Below are positions 10,549-21,884 of a stretch of DNA of 64,000 nt, piece by piece. The translations under genes were made by a program, and so were the position numbers. How positions within the stretch are numbered: position 1 is the stretch's first letter; each line of letters begins with the position of its first letter. The DNA lies in NCBI GenBank assembly GCA_025200525.1, contig CM045762.1, positions 22,913,374 through 22,977,373 of the forward strand. Reading direction: 5' to 3'. Below the pieces are notes generated by a model. The model searched no databases. It was given only the letters and a program-made list of their open reading frames with translations, and was not told the DNA's origin. This DNA comes from Camellia lanceoleosa. Its lineage: Eukaryota > Streptophyta > Magnoliopsida > Ericales > Theaceae.

Positions 10549-10799
10549 ATTTAATATATTATATAAATTATATAATATATATAAATTAAATAAAAGAGTT
10601 ATTCTTAATTTTTATTTTTATTTTTATTTTTGGTTAGTCTTTCACCGTTGGATTACAAACGGCCTTAGGTTTGAAGTTTTTTTGCCCTTTTGATTACATT
10701 CTTTCTTATGTATTATATCTATTCACTTTCATAAACTTGTTAATTCTTTATTTTACCTTTGTATTTTAAATATTGGATTTAGGGACTGGACACCATGGT
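10549..10799. other. TA-rich host sequence flanking the viral insert
   Basis: Positions 10549-10600 are almost pure A/T with TATATAA words, then AT-rich DNA with T-rich ATTTTTATTTTT runs near 10605-10632. No gene is seen. TA-rich microsatellites are a reported preferred location of florendovirus insertions. Confidence 0.6.
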
Positions 10800-11050
10800 A
10801 GGTGAGCATGGGACTCAATTGTTTGGTGGACACAAGCAGAGAGTTTCATTTGGTCTACCTACAGGTTTCTGGTGAATTTCAAGCAATTCAGACTAACCCG
10901 AGTTCAAAATACAAAGCTTGGTCTGGGCTTGGACAGCAATGCTTGGGTTCATGGTCGGGCTTGGGCGGGCTTGGGCACTGCCAAATACAATTCGGGCTGG
11001 GCTTGGGCAAACCCTCAACCCGACCGAACCCGCCCAAGTTGCACCCCTAG
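10800..11050. mobile_element. Possible hAT-type transposon end
   Basis: GGGCTTGGGC-like words are repeated from 10917 to 11010, followed by CCCGACCGAACCCGCCCAAGTTGCACCCCTAG ending at 11050 (split here: CCCGACCGAACC, CGCCCAAGTTGC, ACCCCTAG). Many plant hAT non-autonomous elements end in TAGGGGTGCAA followed by GGGC-rich subterminal sequence, which matches this end on the minus strand. No clear partner terminus or 8 bp target duplication was found. The short ORFs over it look accidental. Confidence 0.35.
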
Positions 11051-11790
11051 TAGGAACATAGAGATTTCTTATGGCAATAATTCGGTAGGAACGTAAACCC
11101 CTTTTGCGTGATTTGTGCTCGTTTGGGAAGATAGGTTTGGAGCTTTTTTGGTTAAAATAATCACAAAAAAATAAAATAAATTTTTTAGCTTAATAAGACA
11201 AAACATCACATTTAACCCATAATCATTATATTCTTTTTCTCACAAAATTTAAAAAAACAAAAAAGTCCATCTCAAACAAAATTTTTTAGCCCAAGCTAAA
11301 ATAGCTAAAAGTCAAAAAGCCAAAAAATCCAACCCACTTTTCAAAAAAAAAATATATATATATATATACATTGAAAGGTTTATGTCAAGAAAAAAAATTC
11401 CACATGACAATGTTTGAACACCCTCTTATGAGGACAAGGATTGAAGTCATATATATATATAGATATATTCACATATACATGCACTAGCATATCACTCATG
11501 TTATACACAGGATAAAATAATATATTATTTATTAAAATATGACAATTATATTTAATTTTTTTATATTTTATCTCTCGTAAATAAAATTTTATATATAAGT
11601 TAAGGGTTTTCTTTCAAATGTTCTTTTACTATAATATATAATATAGATAAATTAAAATTGTTGTATTGACAATTAATAATGAAAAGAGATTTTCTTAAGT
11701 GTGTCTTGCATATGGTATGCAAGGCATTTACGCCCTTTCTACTTTGCATTTACACCTTCTATGTATTGGGTTATACGACATTTTTTGAAA
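11051..11790. other. AT-rich intergenic sequence, no gene seen
   Basis: Contains a (TA)n tract near 11353-11368 and a TATATATATA run near 11450-11462. Nothing coding or structural is recognised. Confidence 0.6.
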
Positions 11791-11799
11791 GTTTACACA

Positions 11800-12060
11800 T
11801 TGGTGACTTGCTAAGCGGGTCCTTTCACAAATGGGTGTAAACTTTTAGAAAATGGTGTAAGGTATAAACTTTTAGGAAAAGGTGTAAACCTTCAGAAAAT
11901 GGTGAAAGGGTTTTGATGAAAAGGTATAAACTTTCAGAAATGGGTGTAAACTTTCACAAAATGGTGTAAGCATTTTGACGAAAAGGTATAAGTTTAGAAA
12001 ATATTTCAGAAAAGGTGTAATGTTTCAAAAAAAAGTATAACATTTAGTTTAGTGTAAATT
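11800..12060 (-). repeat. Degenerate array of GGTGTAA units (antisense orientation, block R1)
   Basis: At least eight copies of AAAAGGTGTAAACTTTC-like words at irregular 20-35 bp spacing. They are the reverse complement of the TTACACCTTTT units in the next array. The units are too degenerate for a fixed period. Confidence 0.75.
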
Positions 12061-12199
12061 TTATCGACAAATAACAGTTTAGTCGCTAAAGGTTTGAAAT
12101 TTTATTACCATCAGCCCCCTTCCTCTGTTTTCCACCAACACTTTCTCTATTCTCTCTCACACACACACAGAATAGTCACCACCAATCCTGACCCCCGCT

Positions 12200-12580
12200 G
12201 ACCACCCAAGCGTCGGTGGCCTCTGGTGCTCATTGCCGTCTGACATCGCCACCTCCACGGCCACCGCCACCGCCACCGCTGCTGCCGCAAATCAAAGGTT
12301 TTTTTCTCTCTCGCTATCAATCTTGGTCTCTCTTTGTCGATGTCGGCCTATTCTCTATCGATGTCGATCTCTCACTGTTGATCCCTGTCTATCTCGGTCT
12401 GTCTCCAATGATCTCGGTCTGTCTGTGTCCATGTGGGTCTCTTCTCTGTCGATCTCTGTCGATTTCGGTCCCTCTCTGTCGATCTCGGTCTGGCTGTCTC
12501 TGTCGATCATTGTCCATCTAGGTCTCTATGTCTGTCGATCTCAGTCTCTCTCTCTCTCTCTCTCTCTGTTCCTTGCTCTA
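12200..12580 (+). repeat. GCC-repeat and GTCGATCTCGGTCTCTC microsatellite-like core 1
   Basis: A CCACCGCCACCGCCACCGC tract (12250-12285) is followed by ATCAAAGG and then CT-rich repeats built from TCTCTGTCGATCTCGGTC units, ending in (TC)n at 12546-12568. The block is copied at 14200-14640. It stays open in several frames because of its composition, giving Ser/Leu/Arg-rich spurious ORFs. Confidence 0.8.
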
Positions 12581-12776
12581 TATTAAAAACGGTTCTCTTT
12601 TACATTGACATACTTGGTTGGATTTGGACTTGGAGTCGTTATTCCAAGCCCTCCCAAAATCGTCTTCTCTGAAACGGACTTCTACTGAGAGAAAGACCAA
12701 GCCCTCCGAAACGCCCTTCTCTCTCACATTGCCATTATTTGAACAAGACAAATACAGTTTGAGTGGATTTTAGAAA

Positions 12777-13795
12777 CTTACACGTTTTGTGAAAAAACTG
12801 AACTTACACATTATGCGAAGTTACTTACATCTCTTGTGAAAACACTTACAATATTTGTGGAAGGTTACACATTTGTGTAATAATTTATTTTGTAAAATTT
12901 ACACCTTTTTGTTGAAATACTTACACCTTTTGTGAGAAGTTACTACTTTTGTAAAGAATGTTATTAAAAGAATTTACACCTTTTATTGGCACTTACACCT
13001 TTTCTGAAAACAGAACTTACACTTTTTGTCAAATAACTTACATCTTGTGTGAAAAAATTTATACCGAGGGAAAATATGTTTTCGTAAAGTTTACACTTTT
13101 TGTTAAAAACTTAAATGTTTTCTGAAAGTTTACACCTTTTGGTGGAAATAATTACACCTTTTATGAGAAGTTACTCTGTTTGTGAAACAATTTTTTCCAG
13201 AAAATATACACCTTTCATTAGAACTTACACCTTTTGTGACTTAACTTACATCTTTTTTGAAAATGGTTACACCTTTTATGGAAATTTGAATTATATTTTC
13301 CATAAAATTTACACCTTTAATGGAAAGTTACACCATTTGTGACATAACTTCGATCTTATGTGAAAACCACATACAAGTTTTTGAAAATATACACCTTTCA
13401 TGGAAAGAATATTTGCATAAAATTTATACCTTTTGTTAAAAACATAAACCTTTTCTGAATGGTTACACCTTTTTGTGGGAATACTTATACCTTTTCAGAA
13501 TGGTTACTACTTTTGTGAATAACTTTTTCCATAAAATTTACACTTTTTATGGGATATTACACCTTTTTTGCCAACAACACTTAAACCTTTTTTAAAAATT
13601 TACACCTTCTATGGAAAATATGTTTTCATCAAGTGCACACCTTATTTTAAAAACTTACACCTCTTCTGAAAAGTTACTCCTTTTGTGAAACAATTTTTTT
13701 AAAAAAAATTTACACCTTTTAATAGGAGTTACATCTTTGGTGAAGACAATTAGACCTTTTTTTTGAAAATCTACACGTTTTATGGAAAATATGCT
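12777..13795 (+). repeat. Degenerate TTACACCTTTT array (sense orientation, block F1)
   Basis: About 1 kb of units of the form AAATTTACACCTTTTNTGGAAA or ACTTACACCTTTTGTGAAA, spaced mostly 20-40 bp. Some 30 recognisable copies are present. No gene is supported within it. Confidence 0.85.
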
Positions 13796-13799
13796 TTGA

Positions 13800-14045
13800 T
13801 AAAGTTTGTTAAAAGAAATTATTTGACAAAAGGTATAAACTTTTCAAATATAGTGTATGTTTTTCCAAAGAAGGTGTAAATGACCTTAGAAAAGAGGTGT
13901 AACTTCAAATAATAAGTGTAAATTTTATGAAAAAGGTTTTTTCGACAAAATGTGTAATTTTTCAAAAAAGTTGTAAATATTTCCACAAAAAGGTGTAAAT
14001 TTTTAGAAAAGGTGTAAAATTTAGGAATAGGTGTAAACTTTGTGA
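13800..14045 (-). repeat. GGTGTAA array (antisense orientation, block R2)
   Basis: The units switch abruptly to AAAAGGTGTAAATTTTT orientation around 13810. With block F1 this makes an imperfect inverted repeat whose axis lies near 13800. Confidence 0.8.
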
Positions 14046-14149
14046 GACAATCAAGCTGAATGTTTCGTTTTTACAAAAGATATAAGTTCCCAAATAAGAC
14101 AATCAAGCTGAATGTTTCGTTTTTACAAAAGATATAAGTTCCCAAAGAA
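14046..14149. repeat. Perfect 52 bp tandem duplication
   Basis: Two consecutive copies start GACAATCAAGCTGAATG and end AAGTTCCCAAA. They differ only at the last bases, so this is a recent duplication inside an otherwise old degenerate array. Confidence 0.9.
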
Positions 14150-14189
14150 GCTCTAAATTTTGTCGACGACTTATACGTTGAAAATTTTA

Positions 14190-14640
14190 TCACCACCGAC
14201 CACCCAACCGGCCACCGTTGCCCACCGCCGACTGACATTGCCATTGCCACTGCCACTGCCACCGCCACTGGTGCAAATCAAAGGATTTTTCTGTCTCTAT
14301 CCATCTTGGTCTCTCTTTGTCCATCTCGGGCTCTTCTCTATCGATGTCGGTCTCTCTCTCTCTGTCTGTCGATCTCTGTCTGTATCGATCTTGGTTTGTC
14401 TGTGTCGATCTGGGTCTGTCTCTCTCTGTCAAACCATGTCTATCTGGGCTCTCTCTGTCTGTATCGATCTTGGTTTGTCTGTGTCGATCTGGGTCCGTCT
14501 CTCTCTGTCGAACCATGCCTATCTCAGTCTCTGTCTGTCGATATTGATCCGTCTCTCTCCCTCCCTTCGTCTCTGTCTGTTGATATCGGTCCGTCTCTCT
14601 CCCTCCCTTCGTCTCTGTCTGTCTATATTGATATCGAACC
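14190..14640 (+). repeat. GCC-repeat and CT-rich core 2 (copy of core 1)
   Basis: Same order as 12200-12580: ACCGCCACTG-type repeats, ATCAAAGG, then TCTCTTTGTCCATCTCGGGC and GTCGATCTNGGTCTGTC units. It holds its own internal duplications: a roughly 80 bp unit repeated near 14375-14530 and a CCGTCTCTCTCCCTCCCTTC unit repeated near 14550-14620. No plausible gene; the Arg/Glu/Thr/Asp-rich antisense ORF is compositional. Confidence 0.8.
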
Positions 14641-14679
14641 ATAAACAACACAAATACAGTTTGATTGGGTTCTAGCAAC

Positions 14680-15485
14680 TTACTCATTCTGCGAAAAAAC
14701 GGAACTTACACCTTTTTTGAAGTTAATTTCATCTTTTGTGAAAAACTTACAGTAATTCTGGAAGGTTACAGTTTTTTGTGAAATAATTTATTTTAGAAAT
14801 TTACACATTTTCATTCAAATACTTACACCTTTTCGGAAAAGTTACCTCTTTTGTAAAATAATTTCATTACAAAAATTTACACCTTTTATTTGAAGTTACA
14901 CCATTATGAAAACAGAACATACACCTTTTGTCAAATAACATGCATCTTTTGTGAGAAAATTTACACCTTTTATGGAAAACCACATTTCATAAAATATACA
15001 CCTTTTGTTAAAAAACTTACACATTTTCTTAATGTTTACACCTTTTGTTGGAAATACTTACACATCATCTGAAAAGTTACTTCATTTGTGAAATAATTTT
15101 TTCCATAAAATTTACACCTCTTAGTAGAACTTACACCTTTTCTAAAAATAGAAGTTACAGTTTGTGTGACATAACTTACATCCTTTGTGAAAATAGTTGC
15201 ATCTTTTTTGAAAATTTACACCTTTTGTTAAAAACTTTCACCCATTCTAAGAAGTTACTCCTGTTGTGAAAAACCTTTTATTATGACTTACACATTTTCT
15301 AAAAACAAAAGTTACACATTTTGTGACATAACTTAAATCTTTTGTGAAAACAGTTACACGGTTTTTGAAAATTTACACTTTTTTATGAAAATATGTTTTC
15401 ATAAAGTTTACACCTTTTGTTAAAAACTTACATTTTTTCTTAAAGTGTACACCTTTTGGGGGAAATATTTACACCTTTTCAGAAA
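14680..15485 (+). repeat. TTACACCTTTT array (sense orientation, block F2)
   Basis: Same unit type as block F1, about 800 bp. It lies immediately right of core 2, just as F1 follows core 1, showing a multi-kilobase duplication. Confidence 0.85.
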
Positions 15486-16480
15486 TGGTGTAAGTACTTC
15501 TACTGAAAGGTTTAAACTTTCAGACAAGGTGTAAGGATTCACAAAAGGTATAAATTTTATGAAACCAAATTTTCCATAAAAGGTGTAAATTTTATGGAAA
15601 ATATTAACTCACAAATGAAGTAACTTTTCAGAAAAAGGTGTAAGTATTTGCACGAAAAGGTGTATGTTTTTAGCGAAAGGTATAATTTTATGAAAATATT
15701 TATTTCACAAAAGGTGTAACTTTTCAAAAAAGGTTTATGTTTTTCACAGAAGGTGTAAATGATTTCAAAAATAGTCTAAGTCTTCGATTCACAAAATGTG
15801 TAAATTTTATGCAAAGTTTATTTCACAAAAGAAGTAACTTTTCGGAGAAGGTGTAACCATTTTCAGCAAAAGGTGTAAGTTTTAAGAAAAGGTGTAAGTT
15901 TGAACAAAAGATGTATATTTTTGGAAATAAAGTATTTCACAGAAGGTGTAATTTTTAATAAATGGTGTAAGTTTTTCCACAAAAGATGTAAGTAAATTGG
16001 CAAAAGGTGTAAAGTTCGTTTTCAGAAAATGTGTAAGTTCGAACAAAATGTGTAAATTTTTGGAATAAAAATATTTTACAAAAGGTATAACTTTTGAGGA
16101 ATGGTGTAAGTAATTTCACAACAACATATAAGTTTTCAAAAAAGGTGAATGTTTTAAAAATGTGTAAATTGTATGAAAAAATTTATTTCACAAAAGGTGT
16201 AAATTTTATAAAAAGGTGTATGTTTTTTCACAGAAAGTGTAAGTCACTTCACAAAACATGTAATTCAAGTTTTCATGAAAAGCGTATGTTTTTCCACAAA
16301 ATCTTTAAGGGACATTAAAAAATGTGTAAGTTTTGTTTTTACCAAAAGTGTAAATTCCAAGGTGTAACTTTTATGAACAAAATTAATTTATAAATGATGT
16401 AACTTTTCATAAAAAGGTAAGTTGTCAGAAAAAGTATAAAATTTTCAAAAATGCCGAAGTGTTCAGAAAAGGTGTAAGTT
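15486..16480 (-). repeat. GGTGTAA array (antisense orientation, block R3)
   Basis: About 1 kb of AAAAGGTGTAAGTTTT units in reverse orientation to F2. F2 plus R3 make an imperfect inverted repeat of about 1.8 kb with its axis near 15486. A third CT-rich block (about 16490-16560) follows. Confidence 0.85.
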
Positions 16481-16559
16481 CCCTCGGCCCATCCATCTCT
16501 CTTTCATCTCGGAACCTCTCTCTTTATTTGTCTTTCTCTCTCCCTGTCTCTCTGTTGTT

Positions 16560-17125
16560 CCATTTCCCCGTAGCTGTAGGGTTTTACAGAGAAAAATATT
16601 TGAGGGCAAAAATCATATTGAACGAACAAAGCTTATTTACTTGAGTTTGGCGAACATCAATCATTTAAGTTCTTGGGAAGGCTAGCCATGGAAGTGGATG
16701 CATAAATTCTTTTTTGAAGTTGATTTTTGTCGCTGGAGCACAACCGCAAGGATTAATCAAGCACCACCGTCGGTTTGTCTGCTCCGGTTGGTATTTCCTT
16801 TATTTCCTGCTGGTACATTTTCTGTCTCCATGTTTATCTTCTTTCATTCACATATACCTTCACACCCAACCCGAAATTGACCCAATAGGAACTGTTCTGT
16901 ACTCCATTTTCGTATTTTGTGCTATTCAAATAGGAACTCTTCCCTTTGCTACCCGAAATCGACCCAATAGGAACTGTTTTGTACTCAATTTTTTTATTTT
17001 GTCCCTTTCGAATAGGAAGTCTTCCCTCTGCTATCAGTGCTGCAAGTTGAACATAGGTATAGTAGTTAGCAACAAGCATAAAAGGTGTTCTACATTTACA
17101 TGGCGAACTTGTTAGGTTAGGTTAT
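16560..17125. other. Intergenic sequence with an 82 bp tandem duplication
   Basis: No gene is supported. Two copies of an 82 bp unit (16869-16950 and 16951-17032) begin ACCCGAAAT(T/C)GACCCAATAG and differ at about ten positions. The antisense and sense ORFs over it are unlike known proteins. Confidence 0.65.
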
Positions 17126-20100
17126 TGTAGACGCACCCTTTGGGCCTCACTCTACAGTTCGGACTCCCCTGTTTTTTTGTTTGTTGCGGTTTGTAATCTG
17201 AACCAAAGAGTCCAACTCTGGCAAATCGTTTGAGAAAATAGATTTTTGAAAAGAAGTGCCAAACATGGACTGCTTTGCCAGATACAGAGTCGCCACCTAA
17301 ATATTTTTAAAATGGAAAATTTAGGAAACCCTGACTTGGTGCCGAAGGCCACGTGTCCGTCATCACCAAAGTTGTCTTGGCTCGGGAGCTTGGGTACGAT
17401 CGGGGAAGGTCAGCTATGAGCACCCCCTCTCGCCCGGTCTGAAGACCAGCCTCTACTAACCGTGATATCCGATTTTGAAAACATCATGTGTTCTTGTTCC
17501 AGTTATTAGCCTAGAATTACTATGTTATGCGTGCAGCAAACAAGTATAGACTAGATTACCTAATTTGGAAACAAACATTGCATATCCGTTTGTTTTTTTT
17601 AAAAAACGGTTCGGAGTTTGCTACTCGCAAGTAGGCTAAAACACGGATTTCAACGAGTTTTTCCAACTCAAATAATCCAACCTCCACCCACAGGCATTCA
17701 AACAGTTTATCTCATATAAGCATTTAGCCACATGGTAAGCCTACTGTCATGTTAACATTCACAAGCATGCGATATGCTAAGGCATAAAAACTCACCTAGT
17801 ACTCCGTGCCAAAACAATAAACTAGTTAGCAAACATGCATGCCCCAGTTCATGTTAAATGACTAATGCATCGCATACAGAATGTGATTAGGATAGGCTCG
17901 GCTAATCCTAAAATGGCATGTGAAATACAATCATTCGGTGCACATGTTCAAGTTAGATTTAAATATACGATGCGGTTTGTATGATGTACCGAGCCCGGTG
18001 CATGTCAACAAATGCATGGATGCACACATGCATTGCATAAGGTATGCTAAAATAAACATGCCATAATCTACCATCATAAGCAGGTAAATAAAAGGGAAGA
18101 AAGACGTGGGGTTGGAAGACATGCACACCACTCACCCACACTTATTACAGATTCGCCCTCGCTCGGAGGGACCAAAAGAATAATACAAATTAATTAACTA
18201 CGCATGCTAATTAAATATTACAAATCAATTAAATTAACAAGTTAGTTAATCTAAGAAAAACAGTAAACCGCCTCGGGGCGATGACTCAATGCACGCGTGC
18301 TCGGATTCTGCTCGGAATTGCACTGCCATGCCTAGCCTGCCTTTGTTTTCCCTGCTTTGTTCCTCTGAAAACTGCCAAAGTCTCAAGGATGCCTTTCTGG
18401 ACACTGCAGAATCCCACCGGCTAGAGGAAATGACCACCGACACTAAGATGTGGCCCATCGGCACAAAACATATCCACCGGCCATTGAGTGACTGCCGGTC
18501 GGCACTAAATACTGCCAGCCGGCAATGAATTCCTGCAGAACCTGCAACTCACAGCAGCAGAGGGCAGAATCTGGCATGGCAATGCTATTCAAGCTATTTA
18601 TGCACCAATCACACTCCCTATCATGTTAATGACTCAAGGGAGGATATGCCTCGATTCTCGGGCCACCAATCACGCATTTTCATGCATGATGGCCCAAAGA
18701 ATCAAGTGTGCAATTTTCATGTCAAATGAAACGCAAACTAAACAATCAAAGAGCCCAATCCCTATCACCAAATCAAGGGACAAGGCATGCATGCAAGATG
18801 CATTGGAAGCTAATCATGTTAGCTAGGGATGCAACATGAGCATGTGAACAAACAATGCAAGCATACAAGCAAACATGAGGTAAGCATGCAACCCAAACAA
18901 ATGATGGTCTTAAACATGTTCTAGGCAACTCTAATAGGCCTAAAATCAGTGGCCAAAAATGCCCAAAAATGAGGGCTAAACACACATGCACACATGCAAG
19001 TAAGTTGGACCAACACTTTAAGCCTTAAACTAGCAACTTTCAAACACATTTGAAAGGGGATATCATGGACAACTAGCATGCAATATAAGCTCTGAAATTC
19101 ATGCTAGAATGTGGTGCCAAACCAAGCCAAATGAAGCAAACATAAGCATGTAAGCATAGTCCAAGTACTTGAGGCAAGTCATGAAGCTTTGAAGCACATT
19201 TAATCACAACAAACATGGCATGCATTAAACAACTAAAAACAGATTTTTGGCATGTTAAAACAAGGCCAAAGGACTACTTAGATGGCATCTAAGTGGCTCA
19301 AATTCAAAGGCATGCATAACGGTCAAAACATAGGGCATACAACACATGCTCTCAAAGCAATAAAGAGGCAACTAAGGCAAGCATATGAGCATGCCCAAGG
19401 GACTGATATTACATGTTGGGTGGTTCCAAACCACCAAAATGATGCAAGCAACACATGCTACACATTCACATACTTGAGGCCTACAAGCCCGACAAGCCAC
19501 AAATGCAAAGGAGCTATACTAAGCATGCCAAAATCAATCCAAACAACTATGGACAGACCTAAAGCATGGAAAAATAAGCACAAAACATTCACAAGGCTAA
19601 GCCTAAAACATGCTCGAATAAAGGCTAACAACCTATGACATGTTAAGGGAATTACAAGGCATTACATGGCAACTATACCAAACATGCATGGAGCACCAAA
19701 ACCAACACACAACATGATTATATTATGGCATAATAAGCATGAAATGTAGCTTAGACATGATCAACATACACTTGAACAAAGGCTTCCTTAAGAGACCAAA
19801 AATGGTCCCTTTCAAGGACAACAAGGAGAGGGGGTGGCCCTCCCCTTTTGGAGACTTCAAGGCACCATCTCCACCACTGAAATCCCTCAAGATTTCAGTG
19901 GTGAAGAGGCCCAAACACCAAATTCTCGAAACTTGCACAAAATAGCACAAAATGAGGCCTTTCAAGGCCTAAGAGGGGGCAAACACACCCAAACCACAAA
20001 ACACCCTTAACAAACAATTAAGAGGGCTTAAAAACAGAACTTTTTTGTATTAAACACTAAGCACAAAAACAGCTCTAAGATAGGTAGAAATAGGATGCAA

Positions 20101-20883
20101 AAATGGGGTAAAAAGGACTAGTTTCTTACCCTTGTTGACCTTCTTCACAAATGTTGATCTTGTTGCTTCCTTGGGCTCAAATCCAACCAAGAACACCAAG
20201 AACAAGCTTTGACCCTTCAAGGAATCAAGAAAAGGTGAAAGACTAGGTGTTTGTGTGCAATAGTATGGACTAAAACACCTAGAATGGCAAGAGAGGGAGA
20301 GGTATAGATACAAGTTAGATACACTAATTTGGAACCCTAAAACCAGAGCTTCTTCACCCTCTTTTCCAACTCTCTAACCTTAGACCAAGGGAGAGAAGGC
20401 CTCCTCTTATAGAGGAGGCAATCTTGTAATGCTTAACTAGTAAGCAAACAAGAGGAGCATCCCTCCACACACGTGCATGGAGGGGAACCAAATGCCAAAC
20501 AGCTGTCTCAAAATATCTGAAAAAGCAGCTGAACAGTAATCGGCTAGCCAAAAATGTCATTTTGACAAAAATGACTGCCGACCGGCAACAAAGAGTGCCG
20601 GCCGGCAATATAAATTGCCGGTGGAAACAAAAACCAGCCGGTGGCCTCTAGCTAGTGCCGGTGGTGTGTGGGGAGGCCTCACAAGGCATTCCCTACCCCT
20701 CCAAGGCAAAACACAAGTGTTTGGTGCAAAACCAGACACAAAACAGTCGAGTTCGGAGATCCTGAGGCAAGGCACGTAGCCGAGAACTCCGGGAACTCCA
20801 AACGAACACAAACATGGATAATCACCGAGTGTTCAAGCGGTGACGTCCAAGTCTTGAGGATGGTCAAAAATGGGGTGTCTACA
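17126..20883 (-). mobile_element. Full-length 3.76 kb LTR of a Tat-lineage Ty3 element (3' LTR of a minus-strand copy)
   Basis: On the minus strand it starts TGTAGACACCCCATTTTTGACC and ends GTGCGTCTACA, giving TG...CA termini. The start matches the 5' LTR at 46019 and the segment near its end (17150-17420) matches 49600-49875 in reverse. The sequence to its right, 20884-20920, matches the PPT region before the LTR at 62233, so this is the 3' LTR of a minus-strand element whose body lies to the right. The ORFs across it are not conserved between the copies and are rejected. Part of it (about 20575-20670) is rich in GCCGGC words. Confidence 0.85.
20407..20412 (-). promoter_or_regulatory. Putative TATA box of the minus-strand LTR
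   Basis: TATAAG on the minus strand within CCTCTATAAGAGGAGG, at the position equivalent to TATATAA in the plus-strand LTRs at 46620 and 62829. Confidence 0.5.
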
Positions 20884-20898
20884 GTTGCCCCTCTTTGA
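20884..20898 (-). other. Polypurine tract of the minus-strand Tat element
   Basis: Minus-strand TCAAAGAGGGGCAAC lies directly before the LTR start. The same AAAGAGGGGCAA precedes the LTR at 62233. It primes plus-strand DNA synthesis. Confidence 0.75.
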
Positions 20899-21305
20899 CA
20901 GAACTCGAAAGTCATAACAATGACGGGAGTGAATGTCAAAGCCCAGAGACGACCCATTTTTTACAAGGCCGAAGACTTGGACAGGCATGCAAGACAAACA
21001 AGGTATGCACCCGAAGGCAGGGGCAAAATGCAAGACAATGCAAGAAGCCGAGCATAACTTATGATCATGCAAAGAAAGCTGTAATGAAGTACACATGCAA
21101 CAGTTATAAGCTGGCATACACCAAACTACACTACAATGCAGAAAGGATGTAAGAGAATTATGCAATTCTCTGTACGTCTCACTCGGAGGATACAATACCT
21201 GTGCGGCTCGTCCGGTTGCACCGGCCTCAAATGAGCCGTACATACAATATCGTGCCTGAAAAGAAAACAAACTTAACAGGTACAATGTTGTTAGCAATAT
21301 GGTGG

Positions 21306-21830
21306 GATTGAACACATGTGAGTAAAGCAATGCACGCATGCACGCAATGTGTATAAATAGGAACTTGAACACATATAAGTAAAGCAATGCACACGTGCAC
21401 GCAATGTGTATAAATAAAAGAAACTTGAACACATGTCAGTAAAGCAATGCACACGTGCACGCAATGTGTATATAAAGGAACTTGAACACATATCAGTAAA
21501 GCAATGCACACGTGCATGCAATGTGTATAAAAAGGAACTTGAACACATATCAGTAAAGCGATGCACACGTGCACGCAATGTGTATATAAAGGAACTTGAA
21601 CACATATCAGTAAAGCAATGCACACGTGCACGCAATGTGTATAAAAGGAACTTGAACACATATCAGTAAAGCAATGCACACGTGCACGCAATGTGTATAA
21701 AAAGGAACTTGAACAAATATCAGTAAAGCAATGCACACGTGCACGCAATGTGTATAAAAAGGAACTTGAACACATATCAGTAAAGCAATGCACACGTGCA
21801 CGCAATGTGTATAAAAAGGAACTTGACAAT
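21306..21830. repeat. Tandem array, about nine copies of a 57-59 bp unit
   Basis: Each unit contains GGAACTTGAACACATATCAG, TAAAGCAATGCACACGTGC and ACGCAATGTGTATAAAAA. Units start near 21361, 21420, 21478, 21535, 21592, 21649, 21706, 21765 and 21822, and inner units are nearly identical. The 57 bp period is divisible by three, so repetitive ORFs appear on both strands. I regard these as by-products. Confidence 0.95.
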
Positions 21831-21884
21831 GCAAATGAAGCGCGCATGCTAATGCAAAAGGCAACACGCATGCCAACGAAAATG

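Noticed and set aside
12216..12672. Ser/Leu-rich ORFs in the CT-rich core
   Set aside because: Produced by low-complexity CT repeats that stay open in several frames. The same occurs at 14160-14687.
14190..14687. 165-codon Arg/Glu/Thr/Asp-rich antisense ORF
   Set aside because: Reverse reading of the GTCGATCTCGG repeat; compositional only.
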